Assembly (NCBI RefSeq): GCF_000316645.1
Contig: NC_019684.1
Location: 3,191,501-3,255,500, forward strand
Length of the DNA stretch: 64,000 bases
Direction of reading: 5' to 3'
From: Nostoc sp. PCC 7524
GTDB taxonomy: Bacteria; Cyanobacteriota; Cyanobacteriia; Cyanobacteriales; Nostocaceae
In this document: in pieces, positions 28,780-37,685 of the stretch
How positions within the stretch are numbered: the first letter of the stretch is position 1
How the letters are laid out: each line of letters starts with the position of its first letter
The notes under the pieces: generated by a model
The model's input: only the letters and a program-made list of their open reading frames with translations
Told to the model about the DNA's origin: nothing
The model's database searches: none
Translations under genes and position numbers: made by a program

Positions 28780-29598
28780 TATACCAATTCACGAAAAGTA
28801 TGATACAGATAAATAAGGAATAAATATTAACGAGCAAAGATGGCTGGAGTAACCAAAGTAGAAATAAAAGAGTCAGTAGAGGAATTACATGAGTTGCTCT
28901 TAAAACAAAAAACAGCATCAAGTTTTGAACGGATTCAAGCTTTGTATTTGCTGAAAATAGGACAAGTGAAAACAATACAAGATGTAGCGGTGGTAGTAGG
29001 AAGGGCAAGGGTAACGGTACAAAGATGGTTAAAAAATTATCAAGAGTCGGGAATCAAGGGTCTATTAACAACTCTAAAGAGTCCAGGGCGACCTGCAATA
29101 ATTAGCTTACAAGTAAGAGAGCAGCTAGACAAAGAGCTTCAAGAATCGGAGGGATTCAAAAGTTATGAGGAAATCCGAACATGGTTAAAAGCAGTAGAAG
29201 GGATAGAAGCATCATATAAAGTAGTACATGATACAGTGCGCTATCAAATGAAAGCAAAGCTAAAAGTGCCGCGAGCAGTAGGTATTAAATACGATAGCGA
29301 AGCAGAATCAGAATTTAAAAAAACTGCCACAATACCTAGAAGTAATAAAAAACACGTCATAGCACCAGTAGATAGGCAAAAAACAATGAGATATTGGTGT
29401 GGGGACGAAAGCCGTGTGGGATTGAAGACTGAAGCTGGGAGACTAATTACTAAAAAAGGAGTCAAGCCCATCGGCATTATGCAATGGAAGCGGGATAATT
29501 TTTACTTATATGGATTAGTGGAACCCTTAACTGGAGAGTATTTTATCTGGGAATTCTCTCATTTGAATACAGCCTGTTTCAATATTTTTTTAGCTTGA
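28780..29598 (+). mobile_element. IS630-type element, left part
   Basis: The sequence from about 28780 (ATACCAATTCACGAAAAG) to the ATG at 28840 looks like the left end of an IS630/Tc1-type element; the right end is missing because another element interrupts it. The 28582-28780 stretch before it holds nothing I recognise. Confidence 0.5.
28840..29598 (+). pseudogene. IS630-family transposase, C-terminally truncated
   Basis: 252 residues of an IS630-type transposase: an N-terminal helix-turn-helix (IQDVAVVVGRARVTVQRWLKNY, SGIKGLL), a linker RSPGRP-like (KSPGRPAI), a second HTH, and the start of the DDE domain with the first aspartate in CGDESRVGLKTEAG. Intact members are about 340-350 residues; this one stops after HLNTACFNIFLA, before the second Asp and the Glu. 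The stop lies exactly where a different transposon-like sequence begins (hairpin at about 29612-29640), so the truncation is probably due to insertion. Confidence 0.82.
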
Positions 29599-29690
29599 AC
29601 TGACAGAAGCCTCTCACTTACCGCAATAGCGGAAGTGATGAGATGAATGGCAGGGCGGTGAGGAGTCCCACCCCCGACCAATAACGACTA

Positions 29691-29849
29691 TCACTCGTTG
29701 AGGGAGTGGGGTGGGCGACGAATCGCCAAACTTTGGACTAAGGTTCTCAACGCTTCAGACATCGGGATATCCAGAGTCTCTGCGAACTCTTTTAAAAGTC
29801 CCAATTCCCTGTCGTTAAGTCTTGTTTCAACCCTGTGTTTTCTTGACAT
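29691..29849 (-). CDS. Small ribbon-helix-helix (CopG/MobC-like) protein
   Basis: A short gene of 52 residues. It starts MSRKHRVETRLNDRELGL, a beta-strand typical of ribbon-helix-helix DNA-binding proteins, then helix LLKEFAETLDIP and helix MSEALRTLVQSLAIRR. The reading frame is intact and the fold is recognisable, so I believe it is real. On the minus strand, a possible promoter TTGATT, 18-base spacer, TATATC precedes it. It is carried within the IS605-like remnant and faces away from the decayed tnpB-like frame, so it is probably the element's own regulator. Confidence 0.6.
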   Translation of the reverse strand: MSRKHRVETRLNDRELGLLKEFAETLDIPMSEALRTLVQSLAIRRPPHSLNE

Positions 29850-30013
29850 AATTACGACAAATCACCGTAACCATGATATACTTAAGTCGTACAGGTTTAA
29901 TCAAATTAATAGCTAACCGCTTCCTGTGCGCCGAACCTTGACAACTCAGAGTATGGGGTTCTACCCAGTAACAGACATTTGTTTGTCGCTTCTGTGGGTA
30001 GGTAAAACTCTGA

Positions 30014-30190
30014 CAGTACAAAGGATTGAACATTTTTGTACTTGTTCAAGTCTGCGGAGGGGCATCTCGTGGACTCAAAACAAAGCTCATCGCCTCCGTT
30101 CGCGTAGCGTCTCCGTCAGGAGAAGCAATAGCTGGATTGGATGAGAAGCCCACACTGTATGCTTGCATCAGTGTGGGAGTATGTCACTAA
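30014..30190 (+). pseudogene. Decayed transposon gene end (TnpB-like)
   Basis: A 58-codon frame after an in-frame TGA (30011-30013) ends with SPSGEAIAGLDEKPTLYA and a stop at 30188-30190. Upstream, cysteine pairs occur in shifting frames (VCRFCG near 29981, FCTCSS near 30034), as in the zinc ribbon at the end of TnpB, but no single frame joins them. The last codons overlap the 9-base hairpin of the element end. The call rests on layout and weak resemblance only. Confidence 0.35.
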
Positions 30191-30293
30191 AAGTAGTTTA
30201 TTCTCAAGTTAAAGTAAACGGCAAAATCGAGTTAATACCTCTAGAACTATACGCCGATGGTTCACTCAAGCGGTCTATTGGTTAAATACAATT

Positions 30294-30388
30294 AGGGACT
30301 TCCAAATCAGACAATATCCCATATATATGGTGCGTCAGCCAGAAAAACCCTTGACACACAAAGAAATTACTCATACTGACGCACCCTA
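30294..30388 (+). repeat. GGTGCGTCAG repeat, copy 1
   Basis: Flank AGGGACTTCCAAATCA starts at 30294, then inverted 10-mers GGTGCGTCAG (30329-30338) and CTGACGCACC (30376-30385) enclose a 37-base centre. The copy at 37686-37776 has the same flank in the opposite direction but the centre in the same direction as here. No coding potential. Confidence 0.7.
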
Positions 30389-30535
30389 CTAACTCCAGAT
30401 TTAATGGATCAGGAACTAATATTTTTGACAAAAAAAAACCAGCACTCATATGTGTGCTAGCCAGGATTATAGCTGTAGCCAATGAGATTAGGACATTAGG
30501 AAATCATAAAACCATTACCATCAGAGGCTTTTAAA

Positions 30536-30608
30536 CCTATCACCTGTCACCTATCACCTGTCACCTGTCACCTGTCACCTGTCACCTGTCACCTGTCACC
30601 TGTCCCCT
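30536..30608. repeat. CACCTGT heptamer tandem repeat
   Basis: About ten units of CACCTGT or CACCTAT in a row, a short tandemly repeated repetitive sequence of the kind common in Nostocales. A weaker copy of the same repeat lies at 60844-60890. The surrounding gap from 30389 to 30691 holds no gene. Confidence 0.85.
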
Positions 30609-30691
30609 GCCATAGCTGCTGGATTTTCATTTTTTAATTTTGCCACCTTGCTGAGTATCAATCGGACAAGGTGACTTTTAACATCCTAAAT

Positions 30692-31198
30692 TCAGTCTTC
30701 CATAGCTACTGTGTCATCTTCGTCATCTAAATATTCTTCCTCATCGGATTCTTGGAATGCAGCAGTGACTTCTTGAATGATTTCTTGTGCTTCTTCATCC
30801 TTGAGTTTCAAGGCTTCTTGGAGTTTTTTCAGGTAAGGTTGCTTGTCTTGGGGAATTACCAGTTCTTCTGGATCTAAGAGTACCACCACTCCAGCCGCGA
30901 AACCATCCCAAATCATGTCTTCAGATAGGACTTGAGTGGCTGTATTTAATAAAGCCCCAACTCCCTCCTCTTCTGCACTGGCAATGAGATCGTCAACTAT
31001 TTCGACGATCTCGTCTTCTGTATATTCTGCAAAAACCTCGAATTCCCAAAGAATACCTGCTAAACCTTCGGCATCGACTTCATCAATAGAAGAGTCAGCG
31101 ATCGCACTCACAACTGCGATCGCCGCTACTGCTTCCTCTGAACTCAATGATTCTTCTAGGGTCTGTGTTGATGCAAAAACCTGCTCATAATTAGACAT
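30692..31198 (-). CDS. Acidic TerB-like helical protein
   Basis: From the ATG at 31198 (preceded by AAAAGGAAGC, a strong ribosome binding site) it encodes 168 residues. It is very acidic, ending in ESDEEEYLDDEDDTVAMED. Residues about 18-125 fit a TerB-like all-helical domain: AVAAIAVVSAIADSSIDEVDA, then repeated acidic helices. TerB-like domains have conserved acidic residues that may bind metal; the role is unknown. An earlier in-frame start at 31294 lacks a ribosome binding site and is unlikely. A single gene, flanked by repeats. Confidence 0.7.
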   Translation of the reverse strand: MSNYEQVFASTQTLEESLSSEEAVAAIAVVSAIADSSIDEVDAEGLAGILWEFEVFAEYTEDEIVEIVDDLIASAEEEGVGALLNTATQVLSEDMIWDGFAAGVVVLLDPEELVIPQDKQPYLKKLQEALKLKDEEAQEIIQEVTAAFQESDEEEYLDDEDDTVAMED

Positions 31199-31485
31199 AA
31201 TTGCTTCCTTTTGCGAAAAAATACACAAAGGCTCAACTAGCTCGCACAAAAAACCTGGGGTTATTTCACTATGGTATTTGTACGGTCTTAGCAAATCATT
31301 ACTACCATACCCTCTAGGTTTTATTCTCTAGCAGGTGAATTATTTTCTGAAATATTTAGTATCAGTTACTCGTTAGGGTGTAGGGGTGTAGGGGTAAAAG
31401 AAATGATGATTTCGATGTTGGTTTTATGTGATCACCCATTCCTTGATTAAAAACTCTCTTCTAATACCCAGTCCCCAATCCCCTA

Positions 31486-32310
31486 CTAAACTAGCCAAGC
31501 TCTCACCCTGGCAGATAGGAAGTCAATGGTAGCAGTGGCAACTATTAAAATAATTAAAATGGCGCAAACCTTTTGATATTGGAATGATCCGAAGCTCTGA
31601 TATAGAGAAACCCCAATTCCTCCAGCACCGACAATGCCTAAAACAGAAGCCGATCGCACATTGGATTCAAAGCGATATAAGGTAAAAGAAGTCCACAAAG
31701 GCAAAACTTGGGGAATGACACCAAAGATTACTTCTTGCAGTTGATTTGCACCAGTCGCCCTAATGCCTTCAACTGGTCCCGGATCAATTGCTTCGACTGC
31801 TTCTGAAAATAACTTTCCTAAAGCTCCGGCTGTGTGGACAAATAACGCCAATACCCCAGCAAATGGCCCCAATCCCACAGCTACGACAAAGATGAGTGCG
31901 AAGACAATTTCGTTGATGGCACGCATGGCATCTAAAACGCGGCGTGTCGGTTGTACAATCCACACAGGACACATATTACTTGATGCTAAAATTGATAAAG
32001 GAACAGCTGCGATCGCCGCTATTAAAGTTCCCCAAATCCCCATTGATATAGTAATAATCGTTTCTGATAAATAATACTTCCAATCGCTAAAGTCTGGTGG
32101 AAAATATGCACGGATATATTCCACCATGTTATTTCCGCGTTGCAGCAGTACAGGGAAATTCAACTCACTTTGATAATAGGCAAAAATCAATACAGCAGCG
32201 ATCGCTACAAGAAATAAAACTTTTTTGGTAGTTAAAAGTTTTGCTTCCTGCTCTAACATTGCTACTACCGTAGGCGATGGGTTAGTAATAATATGATTTC
32301 GTGACTGCAT
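31486..32310 (-). CDS. phnE: Phosphonate/phosphite ABC transporter permease
   Basis: Inner-membrane permease of the PhnE type, 274 residues. It has about six membrane segments and the permease EAA-like loop EAVEAIDPGPVEGIRATGA facing the ATPase. It is the last gene of a four-gene operon read leftward: phnC, phnD, phnD, phnE, with gaps of 21 to 82 bases. No phosphonate lyase or phosphite dehydrogenase gene is nearby, so the substrate (phosphonate, phosphite or another organophosphorus compound) is open. Confidence 0.88.
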   Translation of the reverse strand: MQSRNHIITNPSPTVVAMLEQEAKLLTTKKVLFLVAIAAVLIFAYYQSELNFPVLLQRGNNMVEYIRAYFPPDFSDWKYYLSETIITISMGIWGTLIAAIAAVPLSILASSNMCPVWIVQPTRRVLDAMRAINEIVFALIFVVAVGLGPFAGVLALFVHTAGALGKLFSEAVEAIDPGPVEGIRATGANQLQEVIFGVIPQVLPLWTSFTLYRFESNVRSASVLGIVGAGGIGVSLYQSFGSFQYQKVCAILIILIVATATIDFLSARVRAWLV

Positions 32311-32331
32311 TTTTATACCTATAAATTTAGT

Positions 32332-33333
32332 TTATTGAATTTCTTTCAGTTGCTGATTGAGTTCTGCTATTTTCTGCTGTTTTTCTTGCTCACTAAGATT
32401 TTCTTTGGCTTGAGTCTCTTGGATTTGTTTGGCAATTTCCAACTCTCGAATTGTGTGCCAATTTTTGTCTTCAGCAGGTACAAAACCAGAAATTTCAAAT
32501 GGTTCTAAAACTTTAGCGTCTTTGTAGTTATAGAAAAAATTTTGCAATTTCTTTTTGATATCTGCTGGTAAATCTCGACGATAAACAATTGGATCACTAG
32601 GAATTAGCGGTGATTGCCAAATGATTTCAATCTTCTGTCTAGCTGTAGGATTGGTTCTTTCTAGACGCTTTAATGCTTCATTACTAACGGTAGCTACGTC
32701 TACTTGTTTATTTGCTACAGCCAAAGCACTAGCTTCATGACTACCAGCAAAAATTAAGCGTTTAAAAGCTTTTTTGGGATCAACATTATTTTTATTAAAA
32801 ACATAGTAACTGGGAACTAAAAATCCAGAAGTAGAATTAGGATCATTAAATGCAAAAGTCAGCTTGGCAGCGTTTTGAATTACATATTTATCGCCGCCTG
32901 CTGCTATAGCTTCTGCTGTGATGGGGTTATCTTTATTAGCAATTAAATGTGAATAGTAACCCTTACTACCATCTGCACTGACAACCTGAGCAAAAGCTTC
33001 AGCCTCAGCAACTTTTGCTGCTTCAATATAAGATTTGCCACCTAACCAAGCTGCCTGCACTTTCCCAAAGCGCATGGCTTCGATGACTGCTGCATACTGT
33101 GTAACATAAAAGGGTTTAATAGGAATCCCAATCTCTTTTGACATAGCAGCAGCAAAAGGTTCCCATAAAGGTTTTTGATTAGACTGAGATTCTGTAGACA
33201 GAACCCCAAAGTTAATTTCTTTAATTGCTGCGTCACTGTTATCAGTATTAGAAGTACAAGCTGAAAGTATCTTGGCACTAGCCAAAGATATGGTAAACAA
33301 AGAACCCTGCTGAATAAATAACCTTCTGTCCAT
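32332..33333 (-). CDS. phnD: Phosphonate-type substrate-binding lipoprotein
   Basis: PhnD/PtxB-family periplasmic binding protein, 333 residues. The signal sequence has an RR pair and a lipobox ending LSAC (Cys26), so it is probably lipid-anchored. Conserved family blocks are FGVLSTES, FNDPNSTSGFLVPSYYVF, SGSHEASALAV-like (FAGSHEASALAVANKQVD) and SPLIPSDPIVYR. The C-terminus after about 295 is a glutamine/glutamate-rich helix. A close paralogue lies immediately upstream in the operon (33416-34426). Confidence 0.88.
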   Translation of the reverse strand: MDRRLFIQQGSLFTISLASAKILSACTSNTDNSDAAIKEINFGVLSTESQSNQKPLWEPFAAAMSKEIGIPIKPFYVTQYAAVIEAMRFGKVQAAWLGGKSYIEAAKVAEAEAFAQVVSADGSKGYYSHLIANKDNPITAEAIAAGGDKYVIQNAAKLTFAFNDPNSTSGFLVPSYYVFNKNNVDPKKAFKRLIFAGSHEASALAVANKQVDVATVSNEALKRLERTNPTARQKIEIIWQSPLIPSDPIVYRRDLPADIKKKLQNFFYNYKDAKVLEPFEISGFVPAEDKNWHTIRELEIAKQIQETQAKENLSEQEKQQKIAELNQQLKEIQ

Positions 33334-33415
33334 AAATTTATCTGTGGCATTCCAGTAAAAATATCAAGACTACTGCACATATAGTTATTGTCTGCAATAG
33401 TCATCAAAACTAAAA

Positions 33416-34426
33416 CTAACGTCTTTGTAATGCGCGTAATTGATTATTGAGATTATTTAGTTTCTGCTTCTCCTCATTACTCAATCTAGGTTTAGACTGC
33501 AATTCTAAAACCTGTTTAGCAATGTCTAGTTCTCGAATAGGATTCCATGTTTTATCATTAGCTGGAACTAAAGCTGACCACTGCAAAGGTTCAAGAATCT
33601 TTCTGTCTTTAAAAGTGTAGAAGAAATTACGCAATTTCCGTTTAATATCTGCTGGTAAATCCTTGCGATAAGCAATGGGATCACTAGGAATAATTGGTGA
33701 TGTCCAAATAATTTCAATCTTTTTATATGCGGCAGGATTAGTTTTTTCTAATCTCTCTAAAGACTCATTATTATTTGTAGCTACATCTATCTGCTTATTA
33801 GCTACTGCTAAGGCTGTTGCTTCATGACTACCAGAAAAAATTAACCGTTTAAAAATTTTCTTGGGATCAACTTTATTTTTGGCGAATACATAGTAACTTG
33901 GTACTAAAAATCCAGAAGTGGAGTTGGGATCGTTGAAAGCGAAAGTTAACTTAGCAGCATTTTGAATGACATACTTATCACCACCTTGTCTTTTCGCTGC
34001 TGCTGCGATGGGATTATCTCGATTAGTAATTAAGTGAGAGTAGTAGCCTTTCTTGCCATCTGTGCCAACAGTTTGAGCGAAGGCTTCGGCATTAGCTATT
34101 CTGGCAGCTTCAATATAAGATTTACCACCATACCAAGCTATGTGTACTTGACCAAAGCGCATAGCTTCAATTACGCCTGCATATTGGGTAGCATAAAAGG
34201 CTTTAACGGGAATACCTATAGACTTTGATAAAGCAGCAATAAAAGGTTCCCACAAAGGTCTTTGATTAGCTTGAGATTCTGTAGAAATAATCCCAAAGTT
34301 CAGTTCTTTAATTGATGCTGCTTGTGCTGGTTCAATCCAGTTATTGGTAATAGTAGAAATCGTTTGAGTTCCTAAGAAAGATGCACCAAATAAGGCAGAT
34401 CGTTCTAGAAATATTCTTCTTTTCAT
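33416..34426 (-). CDS. phnD: Phosphonate-type substrate-binding protein, second copy
   Basis: Second PhnD-family protein, 336 residues, much like the downstream copy over most of its length (shared FNDPNSTSGFLVPSYYVF, SPIIPSDPIAYRKDLPADIK). Its leader differs: KRRIF and a hydrophobic stretch ending AQA, with no lipobox cysteine, so it should be released as a soluble periplasmic protein. This copy is the promoter-proximal one. Keeping two diverged binding proteins for one permease suggests different substrates or affinities. Confidence 0.87.
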   Translation of the reverse strand: MKRRIFLERSALFGASFLGTQTISTITNNWIEPAQAASIKELNFGIISTESQANQRPLWEPFIAALSKSIGIPVKAFYATQYAGVIEAMRFGQVHIAWYGGKSYIEAARIANAEAFAQTVGTDGKKGYYSHLITNRDNPIAAAAKRQGGDKYVIQNAAKLTFAFNDPNSTSGFLVPSYYVFAKNKVDPKKIFKRLIFSGSHEATALAVANKQIDVATNNNESLERLEKTNPAAYKKIEIIWTSPIIPSDPIAYRKDLPADIKRKLRNFFYTFKDRKILEPLQWSALVPANDKTWNPIRELDIAKQVLELQSKPRLSNEEKQKLNNLNNQLRALQRR

Positions 34427-34491
34427 AGCTAATTCCTAGTTAATTAGATGTTTTAGGCAAAAAATATCTAAAACTTTGCTTCTAGTGGGAA

Positions 34492-35289
34492 TTACACAAG
34501 CAGTTCCCCATGTCCTCGCAGCACCAATTCTTCTGCGGCTGTACCGTAAATTTCATTGAGTTTATGATCATCAAGTTCTACGGTTGCACCATCAAACATG
34601 ACTTCGCCATCTCGTAGCGCGATCGCTCGATCAAAGTAGCGCCGCACCATCTGAATTTGGTGGAGGGAAACGACTACGGTAATTCCGCTCTGGCGATTTA
34701 ACTGCACGAGTAATTCCATGACTTTCCGCGCTGATTCGGGATCGAGAGAGGCGATTGGTTCGTCTGCCAGGATGATTTTCGCGCCTTGGACTAAACAACG
34801 CGCGATCGCTACTCTCTGCTGTTGTCCCCCAGACAACATGGAAGCTCGTTTATAAGCTTGTTCTAAAATACCTACTCTCTCTAGTGCTGCCAGAGCTTGC
34901 AGTTTTTCTGTTTTACTAAATAAATGTAATGCTGAACGTATAAAAGATAATCTTGCTAAGTTTCCCACTAAAACATTTTCAATAACGGTCAATCTATTGA
35001 CTAAATTAAACTGTTGAAAAATACAGCCTATCTGACTGCGTAAATGCCTAATTCTAGAATGCAATTTACCCTGACTTTGCAGAACCATACCAAAAACGAA
35101 AATAGCTCCGGCATCTCCAACTTGCAAGCCATTGATATGCCGCAGGAGTGTAGATTTTCCTGAGCCAGATGCACCTACAAGCGCCACCATTTCGCCCTCA
35201 TTGATAGTACAGCATACTTTCTGTAGTGCTGACTTACCTTTAAAACTTTTAGACAGGTTACTAATTTCTATAGCCACTGTGTTCGCCAT
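34492..35289 (-). CDS. phnC: Phosphonate-type ABC transporter ATPase
   Basis: ATP-binding subunit of 265 residues: Walker A GASGSGKST, Q-loop, signature LSGGQQQRVAIAR, Walker B IILADEP and the switch histidine in VSLHQ. First gene of the phnC-phnD-phnD-phnE operon. Its start at 35289 is about 190 bases from a tandem Pho-box-like array, so induction under phosphate limitation through the SphS-SphR (PhoR-PhoB-like) system is likely. Confidence 0.9.
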   Translation of the reverse strand: MANTVAIEISNLSKSFKGKSALQKVCCTINEGEMVALVGASGSGKSTLLRHINGLQVGDAGAIFVFGMVLQSQGKLHSRIRHLRSQIGCIFQQFNLVNRLTVIENVLVGNLARLSFIRSALHLFSKTEKLQALAALERVGILEQAYKRASMLSGGQQQRVAIARCLVQGAKIILADEPIASLDPESARKVMELLVQLNRQSGITVVVSLHQIQMVRRYFDRAIALRDGEVMFDGATVELDDHKLNEIYGTAAEELVLRGHGELLV

Positions 35290-35482
35290 TTTTCGACATT
35301 ATTTATGCCCTTCAATTGACGGTAAAGTTATTTGGTTAAGACGTAATTAAGAATAGGCTAATTCTAGATTTAGATAGGATAACTATCTATCTAAAAGCAG
35401 AGTTAATTTCTTACTATAGCAGGATAGACATTGATAGTCTAAAAGTCAAACTTTCTTAAATTGATAGAGATAGATTATTTTT

Positions 35483-35512
35483 AAATTAAGCTTTGGTTAA
35501 CTAAAGGTAAAG
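35483..35512 (-). promoter_or_regulatory. Tandem Pho-box-like array
   Basis: Read on the minus strand, three 8-mers follow each other at exactly 11-base steps: CTTTACCT (35512-35505), GTTAACCA (35501-35494), CTTAATTT (35490-35483). This fits the cyanobacterial Pho box, a direct repeat of PyTTAAPyPyT-like 8-mers with 3-base spacers. A -10-like TATCAA lies about 16 bases further. It is oriented toward phnC. The rest of the gap to 36059 contains a MITE-like repeat and no gene. Confidence 0.6.
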
Positions 35513-35619
35513 CTTGCTATTAATTATATATTTTTTTATTTGTATAAATTATGTAATTTATCTCATCTAGTTACTAGAGCGTTTCTCCCAGCTAATGATT
35601 GATGATTGCTATACTTAAC

Positions 35620-35732
35620 ATCTTGCAACATTGCCAATTTTATCAGGTGGGCAATGCTGAAAATTAACTCCAGCCACGATTTTTACATCGTCGGCATTGC
35701 CCAACCTACGATGATTGAGAATAGTGCAAGAT
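35620..35732. repeat. MITE-like repeat with ATCTTGCA / TGCAAGAT ends
   Basis: 113 bases bounded by inverted ATCTTGCA (35620-35627) and TGCAAGAT (35725-35732). An inner inverted repeat GGTGGGCAATGC/GCATTGCCCAACC forms a long stem. Its outer ends match the element at 3012-3174. No coding potential. Confidence 0.55.
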
Positions 35733-36059
35733 ATTGGCGTAGATAAAGTTTAAGAAAAAGTTATCTTTTTGATTAAAAATAGGTAAAGTATGCTAATTAT
35801 CTTTATTTAATAACAAAGAGAAATATCAATAAACATTCTTGTTTTAAGGCTGTTAAAATCAAACTTGTCAAAACTGAATAACCAAGATTAAATTCCCTGA
35901 CACCTAAATTTTAGTTGTTGTTATGGAAGATAAAACTACAATTCACTTATTTGCTTCATTGTGCATCTAATGTGGATTTACCAACAATTTTAGGCTGCAC
36001 TTAATTGTGGGAGCAACCTTGATATTTCAGCAGTCAATACCAGGTGTGAGGATATTTTC

Positions 36060-37676
36060 ATGCAGAAGTTTTGGTTAAATTCTTTGTTATTTAGTCCAAC
36101 GATTCTGAGTATATTCATAGTTGCAGTTCCAGGAATTACATCTGAAGTACCTACAAATCAAGTTTCTAGCAACGCAGACAGCCTGGGACAAGTAACTTCA
36201 GTATCCCAATTGTCCGATGTCAACCCATCCGATTGGGCATTCCAAGCACTACAATCTCTCGTTGAGCGATATGGTTGCATTGCAGGCTATCCTAACCAAA
36301 CTTACCGAGGTAATCGTGCTTTAACTCGCTATGAGTTTGCCGCCGGTTTAAATGCTTGTCTAGACCAGATTAATCAACTAATTACTACCAGTACAGGTGA
36401 ACTAGCAACTAAAGAAGATTTAGCAACACTGCAAAAACTGCAAGAGGAGTATGCAGAGGAGTTGCAAACTGTGCGAGGTCAAGTTGATGCCCTAGAAGCA
36501 CGTACCGCCACTTTAGAATCTCGGCAATTCTCTACAACTACTAAACTGCGGGGAGAAGCAATTTTTGGACTGGCTGGTGTGTTTGGTTCAGATAGAGCCA
36601 TTAATACCGATGCCCAAAATCGTGGTACTACCAGAACAGACCTTGATGAAAATGTGATTTTTGCCGATCGCATCCGGTTGAACTTTGACACTAGCTTCAC
36701 TGGTAAAGACCGGTTGAGAGTGAGGTTACAAGGAAGAAACATCACCCCGTTTAATACAGCCGTAACTGGTACTAACCAAACTCGTTTAGGGTTTGATGGT
36801 AATGAATCCAACGATGTCAGCATAGCAACTCTATTTTATCGTTTTCCCGTCAGCGACTCCACAACCCTCAACATCGCAACCGAAGGGTTGGAATATATTG
36901 ATGAAGTACCTGCTCTCAGTCGCAACTTCGACTCTAGTGGTTCAGGTGCGCTATCTCGTTTTGGACGTTATAACCCAACTTATCGCGCTACAGAAGGGCC
37001 GGGTATCATTATTAATCACAAATTCAATGATGCTCTGACTCTAACTGCGGGTTACGTTGTGCCGTCGGGTGTTGGTAATGACCCCAGTAACGGCAGAGGA
37101 ATGTTTAATGGTAGTTATTCCGCATTAGGACAACTGACTTTCCAGCCAAGCTCACAATTAAGTTTGGCTTTTACTTATGTCAATGCCTATTACACCAACG
37201 GTAGCGGAGTCACAGGTAGCACTGGTACTGGTTTTGCTAATAACCCATTCAACGGGGCGCGAACCTCTGTGAATAATTACAGTGTTAGTGCCAATTACAA
37301 ATTCAGTCCTAAATTTACCCTCACAGCTTGGGGCGGTTACACCAATGCTCAAGCTGAGAATACAGCCGTTGCTAGGAGCAATGCAGATATTTGGAACTGG
37401 GCAGTGCAGCTAGGCCTTCCCGATTTTGGTCGGGAGGGAAATTTTGCTGGTATTGTGTTTGGTGCGCCGCCTTACGTTGCTGAAAATCAGTTCGTGAGTG
37501 GTGCTAATCGCCGCCAAGATGGTGATGTCTCTTATCATTTAGAAGCCTTCTATAGATATAAGCTGAATGACAACATTGCTATTACTCCAGGATTAATCAC
37601 TATCTTTAATCCTGAAGGTAATAGCGAAAACCCTAACATCTATGTGGGAGTAGTGCGTACCACTTTTACCTTCTAG
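36060..37676 (+). CDS. Iron uptake porin (SLH + OprB-type barrel)
   Basis: Outer-membrane porin of 538 residues. A signal peptide (about 1-28) is followed by an SLH-type domain (about 50-110: LSDVNPSDWAFQALQSLVERYGC, ALTRYEFAAGLNACLDQI), a coiled-coil spacer (about 120-155) and a carbohydrate-selective OprB-like 16-strand barrel ending in the terminal phenylalanine of TTFTF. The SLH domain binds peptidoglycan. Members of this family in cyanobacteria are implicated in passage of inorganic ions including iron. Its ATG comes after a long untranslated region. Confidence 0.9.
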   Translation: MQKFWLNSLLFSPTILSIFIVAVPGITSEVPTNQVSSNADSLGQVTSVSQLSDVNPSDWAFQALQSLVERYGCIAGYPNQTYRGNRALTRYEFAAGLNACLDQINQLITTSTGELATKEDLATLQKLQEEYAEELQTVRGQVDALEARTATLESRQFSTTTKLRGEAIFGLAGVFGSDRAINTDAQNRGTTRTDLDENVIFADRIRLNFDTSFTGKDRLRVRLQGRNITPFNTAVTGTNQTRLGFDGNESNDVSIATLFYRFPVSDSTTLNIATEGLEYIDEVPALSRNFDSSGSGALSRFGRYNPTYRATEGPGIIINHKFNDALTLTAGYVVPSGVGNDPSNGRGMFNGSYSALGQLTFQPSSQLSLAFTYVNAYYTNGSGVTGSTGTGFANNPFNGARTSVNNYSVSANYKFSPKFTLTAWGGYTNAQAENTAVARSNADIWNWAVQLGLPDFGREGNFAGIVFGAPPYVAENQFVSGANRRQDGDVSYHLEAFYRYKLNDNIAITPGLITIFNPEGNSENPNIYVGVVRTTFTF

Positions 37677-37685
37677 GGTGAACAA

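Larger units (their letters stand above)
29600..30190. mobile_element. IS200/IS605-like element remnant
   Basis: Subterminal hairpins mark both sides: CACTTACCGC-AATA-GCGGAAGTG near 29615-29637 and CCCACACTG...CAGTGTGGG (perfect 9-base stem) at about 30149-30177. IS200/IS605 elements have such imperfect-palindrome ends instead of terminal inverted repeats. Between them are a small divergent RHH gene (29691-29849, minus) and a decayed open frame at the right (30014-30190) that resembles a TnpB C-terminus. The element carries a GCGTAGCGTCTCC-type repeat at about 30097-30120. No complete transposase remains. Confidence 0.5.

Noticed and set aside
28840..29598. Intact IS630 transposase
   Set aside because: The reading frame is open but ends before the second catalytic Asp, so it is truncated.
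30181..30285. 34-codon frame MSLKVVYSQVKVNGK
   Set aside because: Starts at the end of the IS605-like hairpin and has no ribosome binding site. It has a plausible composition, so it was a close call.
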